From Sinosporangium siamense (GTDB lineage: Bacteria; Actinomycetota; Actinomycetes; Streptosporangiales; Streptosporangiaceae): 64,000 bases of DNA. The notes beneath the pieces are model-generated. The model saw only the letters and a list, made by a program, of their open reading frames with translations, was not told the origin of the DNA and did not search any database. Position numbers and translations under genes: made by a program. The stretch lies in NCBI RefSeq assembly GCF_016863435.1, contig NZ_BOOW01000053.1, forward strand, positions 22,509 to 86,508, given 5' to 3'. Below, in pieces: positions 45,328 to 53,593 of this stretch (within the stretch, counting starts at the first letter, position 1; every line of letters begins with the position of its first letter).

Positions 45328-46827
45328 ATGGCCACGCCGAGGTGGCGTGCCGCACTCGCGCTGGCGGGTCTCCTCACCCTGTTCGCATGCGGGACGCAGA
45401 CGTCGACGCCCCGGCAGAAGGGCGACGGCATCAGCTGGACCCCCTGCCGCGTCACCGGGCAGCCTGTGCGGGAATGCGGGGAGGTGAGCGTGCCGGTCGA
45501 CTGGTCCGAACCGGCCGGCCCGCGCATCGACATCGCCATCTCCCGCATCCCCGCCACCGATCGTTCACGCCGTATAGGTGTGCTCTTCTACAACCCCGGC
45601 GGCCCCGAGGCCCAGGGAGTCTACGTGCCGACCCTGCTGTGGCCGACGGAACTCACCCGGCGGTTCGACATCATCGGCTTCGACCCCCGGGGCGTCGGAC
45701 GCAGCAGCCGCGTCGACTGCGGGCCGATCGACGGCGCCGTGGCCGGCATCGCCAAGCTGCCCAGCCTGAGTCAGGTGCCCGACGTGGCCGCCGTCGAGAC
45801 CGCTGCTCGCACCTATGTACGCAAGTGCGAACAGAAGGTCGGCCTCCTCCTCGGCCGGCTCGGCAGCCGGTCCGTCGCCCGCGACATCGACGAGATCCGC
45901 CGGGCACTGGGGGAGGAGCGCATCAACCTCTGGATGCACTCGTACGGATCGATCATCGGTCAGGCCTACCTCGCCAACTATCCGCGCCATGTGCGCGCGG
46001 CGCTTCTCACCGGCGCGGTCGACACGGCAGTGAGCGGCGTCGATTACACCTTGCAGACTCACACCCCCACCCAGCCCCCTAAAGGCCCCGCCGCGCTCAC
46101 CAACCTTCTCACCGCCAACCTCCGACAGAGCCTTGCCGGATTCGCCCCGTGGTGCCGCGCCCATCCCAGGGACTGTGCGATCCACCAGGACCCCATCGGG
46201 CAGTCCGTCGCCGTCGCCCGCGTCGAACGGCCCCCCGTCCCCGGCCAGGAGCCCCTCTACCGCACCTTGCTCGACGCCGCCTGGGCGAGCGCCCTCAACC
46301 CCGAGGACTGGGGGAGGTATGGCTTCTCCGTGGCCGAGGCCCAGGCCGGCCGGCCCGGGGCGCTCGAACGACTCGCCGACGAAGGTGTGCCGGCCGATGT
46401 CGGCAGCGCCATCTCCACCTTGCCGAGCAACGCATTGCTACTCGGCGTGCTGTGCACCGACTTCCGGTGGTCCGGCAGTGTCCCTCAGGTGCTCAAGGAC
46501 TACCAGAACGCCGGTGGTGACCTGCCGCAGACGCCGAGTACGGCAAGCCAGTTCGTCACCTGCGGCGTGTGGCCCAGGACGACCCCGCCCCTCGGCCCCC
46601 TCCGCGCCGAAGACGCCGCCCGGCCCTTGATCGTCGTGGGGGAGGACGACAGACACAACCTCGTCTCCTGGGCCGAAACCGTGGCCGGCCGCTTCAACGC
46701 CGGCCTGCTCGTGGTGAAGGACACCGGCCCCGCGGTCGTCGGCGCGAGCGTGCCCTGCGCCGACCAGGCAGCCGTGGCCTACCTGGTCGACGGCCGCTTC
46801 CCCGAAACCCGGACTTGCTCTCCCTGA
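45328..46827 (+). CDS. TAP-type alpha/beta hydrolase lipoprotein (tripeptidyl aminopeptidase-like)
   Basis: 499 residues. Signal peptide with lipobox LLTLFACG makes it a probable surface lipoprotein. The sequence pattern ISWTPCR, VSVPVDWSEPAGPRIDIAISR, YNPGGPEAQGV and FDIIGFDPRGVGRSSRVDC is that of SlpD/SlpE and tripeptidyl aminopeptidases, with the TAP C-terminal domain following (LLGVLCTDFRWSG, ARPLIVVGEDD). The nucleophile elbow is MHSYGS where most relatives have G-x-SYG. It would cleave N-terminal peptides or esters outside the membrane. A longer start at 45262 lacks support. Confidence 0.88.
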   Translation: MATPRWRAALALAGLLTLFACGTQTSTPRQKGDGISWTPCRVTGQPVRECGEVSVPVDWSEPAGPRIDIAISRIPATDRSRRIGVLFYNPGGPEAQGVYVPTLLWPTELTRRFDIIGFDPRGVGRSSRVDCGPIDGAVAGIAKLPSLSQVPDVAAVETAARTYVRKCEQKVGLLLGRLGSRSVARDIDEIRRALGEERINLWMHSYGSIIGQAYLANYPRHVRAALLTGAVDTAVSGVDYTLQTHTPTQPPKGPAALTNLLTANLRQSLAGFAPWCRAHPRDCAIHQDPIGQSVAVARVERPPVPGQEPLYRTLLDAAWASALNPEDWGRYGFSVAEAQAGRPGALERLADEGVPADVGSAISTLPSNALLLGVLCTDFRWSGSVPQVLKDYQNAGGDLPQTPSTASQFVTCGVWPRTTPPLGPLRAEDAARPLIVVGEDDRHNLVSWAETVAGRFNAGLLVVKDTGPAVVGASVPCADQAAVAYLVDGRFPETRTCSP

Positions 46828-46952
46828 CATCGGCCGACGGGCGGCTGAGCGGTCGTGCTGCGGCGTGAAGGTAGGCCACCCGCGACCAAGGACCCACCTT
46901 GCGGTGTATGCGCAGGGCGATTCGACGTCGCTGCCTTTCCCCTGATCACCGG

Positions 46953-47111
46953 CTGGGGCTCGGCGCAGATCTGATCAGCTTCGGCCGCGCCTTCATCGCC
47001 AACCCCGACCTCGTGGAACGACTGCATCGGGGGCTGTCGATCGCGCCTCACGACGAGTCCACGTGGTACGAGGGCGGCGACGCCGACACCGCCTACCGGC
47101 ACACAGCCTGA
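46953..47111 (+). pseudogene. Old yellow enzyme (alkene reductase) C-terminal remnant
   Basis: The frame reads LGLGADLISFGRAFIANPDL, VERLHRGLSIAPHDESTWYEGG and ends DTAYRHTA. This is the last 50 residues of NemA/OYE-type flavoproteins (the SFGRxFIANPDL motif binds FMN phosphate). The upstream 300 residues are absent. It lies directly behind the TAP hydrolase and before a duplicated 33-bp sequence. Confidence 0.75.
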
Positions 47112-47354
47112 AATAGCCGGGACGATCCGGTGAAGAACGCGATGCCGGTCGCACTCCTGTCTGGGTGCGCCGGTCGCCCGGCTCCAGGGCGTGCTCGAAG
47201 ATGTCGCGCTGGAACTCCTCGCGGCTGCACGTCGCCGGCCGCGGCCTGGAACAGTGCCTCGAAGGTCGCCGGGTCCTCGTGAGGCCAAGGCTGACAGCGG
47301 CCGCATACTATGCCGCACCGGGGGGCTTGTGGCAAGACCCGGGTCGTGCTGCAG

Positions 47355-47419
47355 AATCTCCGACCTAGGCAAGGACCCGCAGAAATAATCTCCGACCTAG
47401 GCAAAGAACCCGCGGAAAT
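47355..47419. repeat. Duplicated 32/33-bp sequence at the dehalogenase start
   Basis: 47355-47386 and 47387-47419 are nearly identical (AATCTCCGACCTAGGCAA, then ACCCGC and GAAAT in both). The second copy runs into the ATG of the haloalkane dehalogenase. Each holds the palindrome CCTAGG. Such a fresh head-to-tail duplication suggests slippage or a footprint at an insertion joint. Confidence 0.75.
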
Positions 47420-48311
47420 GAAGAAAGTCGTGATCTCGACTGAAGAGCGATATCGGAAGCGTCGTATTGAGGTCGATGGACTTGAAATGGCATACATCGA
47501 GGAGGGAGAAGGCGATCCGATCGTCTTTCTTCACGGCAACCCGACGTCGTCGTACATATGGCGGAATGTAATCCCGCATCTGGCGGACAAAGGACGCTGC
47601 ATCGCCCCGGACCTGATCGGGATGGGCGACTCCGCGAAACTTCCGGCAAGTGGGCCGGGCTCATACCGCTTCGTCGAGCATCGCCGCTATCTCGATGCGT
47701 TCCTTCAGACCCTCGGCGTACATGAGCGGGTGGTCATGGTGCTGCAGGACTGGGGTTCGGCCCTGGGTTTCGATTGGGCGTACCGTCACCCTTCCGCGCT
47801 CCGGGGTATCGCCTACATGGAGGCGTTCGTGGCTCCGATCCCCTCGTGGAGCGACTGGCCGGAGCCTGCGGTTGCGCTCTTCCAGGCGATCCGCTCCACT
47901 GCAGGTGAGGAGATGGTCCTCGACAAGAACTTGTTCGTCGACGACGTCTTGCCTGCACAGGTGCTGCGAGGGCTGTCGGAGGCGGAGATGGCCGTCTACC
48001 GTCGTCCCTACACAGAACCGGGCGAGTCGCGCAGACCGACGCTGACTTGGCCGCGCGAGGTTCCCGTTGCGGGCGAACCACGCGATGTTCACGATGTCAT
48101 CACGCGTTATGCGGAATGGCTCGCCAAGTCTTCGGTTCCCAAGCTGTTCATTGAGGCGGTTCCAGGAACGATGTTTGAAACACACCGGGCCATCGCCCGG
48201 TCGTGGCCGAATCAGGCACACATCACGATCACGGGTGGCCACATGGTTCAAGAAGACGCTCCCGATCAAATCGGGGCGGCGATCGCCTCCTGGCTGCGAG
48301 ATCTATCCTGA
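47418..48311 (+). CDS. Haloalkane dehalogenase (HLD-II, LinB/DhaA-like)
   Basis: 297 residues, normal length. Oxyanion/halide residue Asn41 is in FLHGNPTSSYIWRN; nucleophile Asp111 with halide-binding Trp112 is in LQDWGSALGFDWAYRHP; catalytic His275 is in TGGHMVQEDAPDQIG; the acid is probably the Glu in FIEAVPGT. The enzyme splits carbon-halogen bonds hydrolytically to an alcohol and halide. G+C is plainly lower than in surrounding genes. Its left edge is a duplicated 33-bp sequence beside gene relics, and no ribosome site is obvious. All this suggests recent transfer. The ATG chosen matches family length. Confidence 0.92.
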   Translation: MKKVVISTEERYRKRRIEVDGLEMAYIEEGEGDPIVFLHGNPTSSYIWRNVIPHLADKGRCIAPDLIGMGDSAKLPASGPGSYRFVEHRRYLDAFLQTLGVHERVVMVLQDWGSALGFDWAYRHPSALRGIAYMEAFVAPIPSWSDWPEPAVALFQAIRSTAGEEMVLDKNLFVDDVLPAQVLRGLSEAEMAVYRRPYTEPGESRRPTLTWPREVPVAGEPRDVHDVITRYAEWLAKSSVPKLFIEAVPGTMFETHRAIARSWPNQAHITITGGHMVQEDAPDQIGAAIASWLRDLS

Positions 48312-48449
48312 AAGGGGCGGTGGCGCCCAGGCTCCGGGGCGCTTTGGTGCTGGTGGAGAGCGACCCGATCATGGACATCACCGCTCCTCGGTAATCATGG
48401 AGATGTGGCGGGGCGGAGTCCGTCGGAGCCGGTCCTGAGCCGGGCCTAC

Positions 48450-48888
48450 GGTTGCTGTCTCTGTCACCGTCGGCGATCTTGGCTATGGCCCGGGCGAGCC
48501 GCGGCTTGCGGGCACCCGCGTCCACCTTCCCCGTGACCCGGTCGGCGTGGTTCTCCGCGGGATCCTCCGTGCCGGCCTTGACCGGCGCCCGGTACTGGTG
48601 TGCCTCGGCACGGTGGTGCCGGGCGATCACGTTGGATGCTATGCCGTACAGCCAGGGCCGGGCATCATCACATGAGATGTCGTAGCGGGTGCGCTTGTCA
48701 AAGACGATCAGGAACGTCTCTGTGGCCACGTCGTCGGCCAGGCCGGTGCCCAGCCTGCGGGTGGCGTAGCCGTGGATCTCCGTGTAGCGGTCGAAGATGG
48801 CGGAGAAGCGCTCAAGCTCCTGCCAGGACTGCTCGGTGATCACGACGGCCCCGGCTTGCGCGGGCAACGCCCGTGTCATCGCGGTCAC
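48450..48888 (-). pseudogene. ECF sigma factor, truncated after region 2
   Basis: Region 2 is intact: RLGTGLADDVATETFLIVFDK and DDARPWLYGIASNVIARHHR, followed by the start of the linker (RLARAIAKIADGDRD). The expected region 4 (LLLxAWExLSYxEIA and its HTH) is missing; the frame changes to unrelated Pro/Arg-rich sequence near 48465. A non-functional sigma factor is the likeliest reading. Confidence 0.7.
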
Positions 48889-49147
48889 CTCTCTCTCCTA
48901 GGGTTCACGGCTCTCCTTTACCGATGCCCCCGTAAGCGTTCACGCAGGGCATGACTTGGGAGAGGAGGAGAATCGGGCCGTCGTCAACCCGCTGTCGATG
49001 CTTGCCGCGGAGCCAGTTTCAGCTGGTCAGATGGCATGCCAAAGGGAATTCAGAAGATCGTTTTCATACGGTCTGCTCATGGCCCCATGAAGATTGAAAG
49101 CTTGAGCAGTGATCAAGGGATCGCCTGGTCAAGCTGGACGAAGGAGT
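48889..49147. other. Intergenic region before the tRNA fragment
   Basis: 260 bases, moderately AT-richer than the surroundings, with no supported gene. It ends at the tRNA-Gly 3' fragment. Confidence 0.4.
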
Positions 49148-49191
49148 GGAGCAGGTGACGGGAATCGAACCCGCGCTGTCAGCTTGGGAAG
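49148..49191 (-). other. tRNA-Gly(CCC) 3' fragment: island attachment site
   Basis: The minus strand carries the anticodon loop CTTCCCAAG, variable loop, T-arm GGGTTCGATTCCC and acceptor end CACCTGCTCC of a glycine tRNA, while the D-arm half is replaced by unrelated DNA to the right. This is what a tyrosine-integrase element leaves at its distal end after integrating into a tRNA gene. Adjacent sequence (to 49290) with repeated TAATGGCACG is typical of actinomycete att flanks. The island extends to higher coordinates. Confidence 0.7.
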
Positions 49192-49649
49192 CGCGTGGAA
49201 CGCGCCTCGTAGAGGCACTGAGCTGGGCATTCGGCTAGTCATGAGTGACCGTGGTTGACCCCTCATCACCCTGTCTAATGGCACGCTAATGGCACGAGCG
49301 GCGGGATGATCCGGTAAAGCTGAACGAGAAGGTCGCAGCGGGGAGCGCGGAGAAGTACCTGGATCGGTGGCGACGTGTGTCGCGCGCTACGACGAACTCG
49401 CCATGATGGAAGAGAACGGTGACAAGGGCTGGGAGAACGTCCCCGGCGAGGATGGCCAGGAGTCAAGCTCCTCGCGTAAGTGCTTCCGCACGGTGACGCG
49501 ACGCTTCGGATGGTGATCTCGGCAAACCTCCGGAGGAAGGATCACGCGGCTGCTGATCCGCTGATCCGGGAGGCGGTCATGCGCTCAGACGGCGTTGTGA
49601 AACACACCGACAGATTTGGCTGAGCGGGAGGACCGATTGTTTTCTGCCC
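49192..49649. other. Island left flank, no intact gene
   Basis: Contains the att-flank sequence with TAATGGCACGC and degenerate coding-like sequence. No integrase frame is present on either strand. Confidence 0.4.
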
Positions 49650-50058
49650 TACTGGGGGATGCAGGTGGTTCAGGTCCGGGTGAGTTATCAGTAGACGTTG
49701 CTCCTCGACGGTGACGTCCAGGTGAACTTCGAGTGCACGGCGACGCTCACCAGCGGCCCACTGAGCGCTCCCAATGCGAAGCCGGTCCAGATTTCCCCTG
49801 AACGCCAGGAGGTGGCACCGGCCGGCGCTGGCTCTATTTGGCGCGACAATCGTGTCGCCGGTTGCCTTCAAGTCTGGTGCACTGCGGTTGGTCTTCGACG
49901 CCGGGACGCAACTGAACGTGAAATTTGATTCCCAATTCGAGGCGTGGAGCACCTGTGGTCCTGACGATTTAAGCTTCGTCTATCTGCCGGGTGGTGGGCT
50001 TCGATTTTTCGATGATCGGAGGAGCCAGTTTGGAAGATCTCGGCACACAACCCTCTGA
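49650..50058 (+). pseudogene. DUF6188-like protein, disrupted
   Basis: Plus-strand pieces: MQVVQVRVSYQ, an in-frame TAG at about 49692, then TLLLDGDVQVNFECTATLTSG and ISPERQEVAPA. After a frame change near 49820 comes FGATIVSPVAFKSGALRLVF, QFEAWSTCGPDDLSFVYLPG and GGLRFFD. The order and the closing EAW-x5-GPD-x6-LPGGGL motif match small DUF6188 proteins. One stop and one frameshift make it a pseudogene. Confidence 0.6.
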
Positions 50059-50771
50059 GCTGCCGCAGGCCAGGTAAGGGGCGGTCTTTCCTTGCCCGTG
50101 AGTCCCTGCAACTCCCCTTGTTCACCCTCCTGATGGGCATGACGTGACCTTCTAATCCGAAGGTCCCCAAACGGTGTCGAAGGGTGTTCAAACCGGTTCA
50201 CCGCGCAGGTCGCGGATGGGCCGCCTGTTCGTATCAGTCCAGCTCGATCCGGGGGGTCGTACGGCCTACTGGCTCCCAAGCTGGCTCCGAAAATCGGGGT
50301 GCTGACGGTTTCGCGGAGGGCTGCGTTCCGAGCGACGAGGGTGCCCCTGACCAGCGTAGAAGCATCTTTGCTGGCCCTCCTCGCCGAGGATCATCCCGCA
50401 CATATCCCGCAAGGTCTGTACGAGCTGCCTTACGCCGAATCACGGCCATCGGATTAGAAGTGGATGGCCATCGAGGGTTCAGTAATACGGTGACCTGCGG
50501 CGAGACATATTTCTTGGTGAGTGAATGAAGATCATCCGTGCATGTTCCGCAGCGACCACACTCGTGCGTGGTGCGCCTCGATGCGCTACCGCGCCCAATG
50601 CCAAGGCCAGCCCACCGGTGACCGCCTTTGTCTCTGCCGCCGGCCCTCTCTCGACCGGTACAACGTGCTCCACGCAACAGCGGCCCTGCTCGCCCAGAGT
50701 CGTGCAGCGTCTGACTCTAGATAGATCTTCGGTCTGTTGCTATCCGTGTTGGCTGATATATCCTCCGTTAA
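50059..50771. other. Island interior without an assignable gene
   Basis: About 700 bases. A frame ending near 50526 (GHRGFSNTVTCGETYFLVSE) and another from 50525 exist, but neither has a ribosome site plus convincing composition. Promoter elements for the two-gene module probably lie in the AT-rich part after 50720. Confidence 0.4.
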
Positions 50772-51383
50772 ATGGTGGCAGGCGAGCTGCGACAGCAGAC
50801 CGGCAGCATTGGTATAGATCGGGCCAAGCGGTGGCTGAACTACTCGACTCGCGTGGCGACGATCTATGCGAACACCGACAAGGTGTTTAGGGACCTGCTG
50901 CATTTTAAGTGGCCCCACGGAGGTCAAGAGTTCAGCTTTGACCTGGGGGGCAAGTTGCGCGGCGGCGAGCTGCACGATAAGTCATTTATGGCGGAAGTCA
51001 AAGCTTACCGTTACGAAATGGACTCCCCTAAAGAGTACCGAGAATTCGTGGCTGAATGCTACGTGGCATTCCAGGAAAAGCCGGACCGGTGCGACAACTT
51101 GATATGGATGTCCTGGTCGCCTTTTCAGGCGCAGAGCTGGCATAAACACCGAGCTCCAGAGTCCATCAAAAAGCATCTTCTACACACCGACAACGTTTTT
51201 CGAGTCTTTGGAGCGACATCCGCTGATGAGGCGAAAGGTGAGATAGACGAGCAGGTCATCTATGAGTTGACTAAACGCCTTTGGTTGCTGACGCTCTGCG
51301 ATGAGCAAGAGGGTCTGGTAATTACGAGCGATCACTACAGGCACCTCAGGGCGTTCATGGGTGTCGAGGAGGAGTCCCAATGA
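50772..51383 (+). CDS. Unknown protein with PD-(D/E)XK nuclease-like core
   Basis: 203 residues, markedly lower G+C than flanking chromosome. A helical N-terminus (IGIDRAKRWLNYSTRVATIY) leads to FSFDLGGKLRGG and KSFMAEVKAYRYE. Asp57, Glu75 and Lys77 thus have the spacing and strand context of a D...ExK metal-dependent nuclease centre, followed by a helix ending ECYVAF and the strand NLIWMSWSPFQ. The C-terminal part is helical (QVIYELTKRLWLLTL). No signal peptide or membrane segment. It overlaps the next gene by ATGA, so the two are co-translated. Nuclease function is inferred from the motif alone; no named family is claimed. Confidence 0.75.
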   Translation: MVAGELRQQTGSIGIDRAKRWLNYSTRVATIYANTDKVFRDLLHFKWPHGGQEFSFDLGGKLRGGELHDKSFMAEVKAYRYEMDSPKEYREFVAECYVAFQEKPDRCDNLIWMSWSPFQAQSWHKHRAPESIKKHLLHTDNVFRVFGATSADEAKGEIDEQVIYELTKRLWLLTLCDEQEGLVITSDHYRHLRAFMGVEEESQ

Positions 51384-52783
51384 ACGGCAAATTCGGTGCG
51401 GCTCTACGCCATGCATTAGAGTTTGACTCGCCGGATCAGCGTATCGATTCCCTGAAAACTAGCGTTGGTAATATTTTGCGCTCTGGCGATCCTTCTGTTC
51501 GTATCAAGAAGACCGAGTACTTCAACCACACGTTCGCGCCTGACTTGGTACTGAATTGGCCGGATGAGAAACGTGAGAGGCTGGTCTTTCTGCGCACTAA
51601 TCCGAACCCAGAATGGCTAGCGGCCGACCTAAAAATAATTGCACCCAGTCATCCAATTATGCTCACGTTGGATGACTTTGAGGCGGAACTTGATTCAAGT
51701 GCTCACGAACGCTTGGTGTTGGCCGCCAAGGAGGCTCGGGCCTTGATCACGGATCCAGATGCAATTGAAGAGTTCATATCTCCGCGCACTCCAATAACTT
51801 CGGTACTTACGAACGCCGTTATCCGTGGTGGTCTTGGCCTGGTCGATGAACAGGACGCGAGAGGTGTGACCGAATGGGCCATCGCAGGGTTTTCCGCTGC
51901 GGAGAACCTGGAAGCCGAGCCGATCAGGTCGGCGCTTACGGCAGCCGAGAAAATACTAGACGATGAGCAGGCTAATCGATTCAGTCGTCTTTATCAGGTG
52001 GTATGGGAAGGGCAGGGCGGAAGTCCGGAAAATTTCCCATCCCCTCGTACTCTGGCCGGACCTCTAACAGGTAGAGACCTTTCTCTTGTACTTGAAACGC
52101 TCATAACGGATGACGTGCAATTCTGGCGTAGAATCGGCCGTAACATTCGGCTTGAGCAAGTAGTGGCTATAGGGGCAGAGTCAGGGCCGAATCTAGGCCA
52201 CCTAGTCCAAGCAAACTTGGATCGCCTGTTGGCACGTGGGGCGCGAGTCTTTGGGCAGAACGCGACAAGCTCTGAGGAACAACGTGCGGATTGGGGAGTA
52301 GAAAGGGGCTGTCTAGCGCTGCGCGGTGACGGTTGGACCGCCTACTTTGCCGCCAAGTCAAACGATTTACCTCCGCACGAAGCGCGACGCGGCGTGTCAG
52401 TTAGTACGTTGGTTGACGGCGTTCGACAGTTGGGCGTTCGCATGACGGACGTAAAAGTCCAGCAGTCTAACTTCGCTATCTCGATCGAAGCTGTCGGAGA
52501 TGCTGACGTTGTCGACAGTCCAGACTTCGGTCAACTGGTAGCCCGTGGCGACTCTGTGGCGCAGGCCGCCGCAATTGCAATGTCGAGTGGACGGAATCTA
52601 ATAGCAGATTTCACTACAGGGACAGCCATGGGCCACACTAGTGCTATGTTCCCACTTACCGAACTCGCGCAAGCTGCAGTTAGACTTCTGCTTGAGCTAA
52701 GCTATCGAAATGTTCCGGATGCGGATGTGAAGCTGGTTTCCGGCCGCGATCCATTAGCGGTTCAGGAGCCGCTCTGGGAATGA
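51380..52783 (+). CDS. Unknown 467-residue partner of the nuclease-like protein
   Basis: Its ATG overlaps the stop of the nuclease-like gene. The N-terminal 110 residues (IRIKKTEYFNHTFAPDLVLN, KRERLVFLRTNPNPEWLAADL) have a strand-turn-strand feel of restriction-like folds without a clear catalytic triad. The middle (about 120-300) is helical; the C-terminal 150 residues are mixed (GCLALRGDGWTAYFAAKSND, VQQSNFAISIEAVGDADV, YRNVPDADVKLVSGRDP). No Walker, helicase, HTH or membrane signature. Codon use is AT-richer, as in its partner. I do not recognise the family. Pairing with a nuclease on an island suggests a defence or mobile-element role (inference). Confidence 0.75.
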   Translation: MNGKFGAALRHALEFDSPDQRIDSLKTSVGNILRSGDPSVRIKKTEYFNHTFAPDLVLNWPDEKRERLVFLRTNPNPEWLAADLKIIAPSHPIMLTLDDFEAELDSSAHERLVLAAKEARALITDPDAIEEFISPRTPITSVLTNAVIRGGLGLVDEQDARGVTEWAIAGFSAAENLEAEPIRSALTAAEKILDDEQANRFSRLYQVVWEGQGGSPENFPSPRTLAGPLTGRDLSLVLETLITDDVQFWRRIGRNIRLEQVVAIGAESGPNLGHLVQANLDRLLARGARVFGQNATSSEEQRADWGVERGCLALRGDGWTAYFAAKSNDLPPHEARRGVSVSTLVDGVRQLGVRMTDVKVQQSNFAISIEAVGDADVVDSPDFGQLVARGDSVAQAAAIAMSSGRNLIADFTTGTAMGHTSAMFPLTELAQAAVRLLLELSYRNVPDADVKLVSGRDPLAVQEPLWE

Positions 52784-52987
52784 TGTGCTCCTAGTCTGGC
52801 AGCCCACTTACGTGGCAACTGGTTACCGCAGCCAACCGTCGGTCTTGGCCATCCCGTCTGTCATCGATCGGCCCCGACCACGGCAGGCGTCGGCCCCCGT
52901 GGCGATTGTCGTACTGCTTGGAAACGGCGGCGCGGCCAGAGGCTGGCCTGGATCCGGAATCCATCCCTGACCTGGGCCTTGATGCGT
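52784..52987. other. Short interval after the two-gene module
   Basis: About 200 bases with no supported gene or clear terminator, ending at the second tRNA-like boundary. Confidence 0.35.
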
Positions 52988-53092
52988 GGGACGGATGGCA
53001 GGAATCGAACCCGATCTGTTGACCTGGGCTTCGGGCCGGTCGTGGGTGGCCATTGTTGCTCCCTTGTCGTCCTGGTTAAATGGCTGGCTAAT
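52988..53092 (-). other. Second tRNA-3'-end-like boundary (candidate att site)
   Basis: The minus strand shows a T-arm-like GGGTTCGATTCCTGCC near 52999-53020 with an acceptor-like end toward 52988. It is followed to the right by sequence resembling the first att flank (CTGGGC, TTCGG, and TAAATGGCTGGCTAATGGC at about 53073-53091). The match to a specific tRNA is imperfect. It may mark a second, tandem integration event. Confidence 0.45.
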
Positions 53093-53139
53093 GGCCCGGC
53101 GGTTGTTCTGGCGAGCAGTTGAAGTGCTGACACGGGCTC

Positions 53140-53514
53140 GGGAGTGCTCGTGGTCGTCGAGCACGGCGCCGAACAGGGCTGCTCCGGTGAGCTGACGAAT
53201 TCACCACGCCGCATTTCGTCCTCGCCGCTTGTTCTGGTGGTGAAGTCCATGGTGGAGGTTGCCGGCGTCTGGATGGCCGCGTCGGTGGGGAGCCGACCTG
53301 GTTCGGAAGTGACCGGTTCGGTCACGCTTGTGAGCGGGGTGCCCGCGTTGCGACTTCGTCTGGTCGGAGAGAAGGCCAGGTCCTCAGGGTCCGTCTGGGG
53401 GAGTTTAGCGAGGGCCAAGGGATAGGGCTCGCGAGGCCATGAGACCTTCCCGGCCTCCCAGCGGCGGGCCCGCTCCTCGTCGCAGGCCAGTCGGTAACTG
53501 ACTCCGCTCCGCAA
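53140..53514 (-). pseudogene. Truncated XRE-type regulator fragment
   Basis: Starting near 53514 the frame gives YRLACDEERARRWEAGKVSW and PREPYPLALAKLPQTDPEDL AFSPTRR, which resembles the recognition-helix end and following segment of actinobacterial XRE regulators (xxRWExGxVxWPxxxYRRAL). The first HTH helices are absent, and the rest is Thr/Ser/Pro-rich sequence running into the att-like boundary. A fragment rather than a working gene. Confidence 0.45.
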
Positions 53515-53593
53515 TCAGTCCACCGGCTCCACGGAAGCCCGACAAAATCTGTTTATCGGCACGCACGCCACCAGAACCCGGCCGTGCCGTACG

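Noticed and set aside
47112..47354. Minus-strand coding relic between the old yellow enzyme tail and the dehalogenase
   Set aside because: Pieces such as EEFQRDIFEHALEPGD look protein-like but switch frames and match no family I can name.
49148..49191. Complete tRNA gene
   Set aside because: Only the anticodon arm to acceptor end is present; the D-arm and 5' acceptor strand are missing, so it is an attachment remnant.
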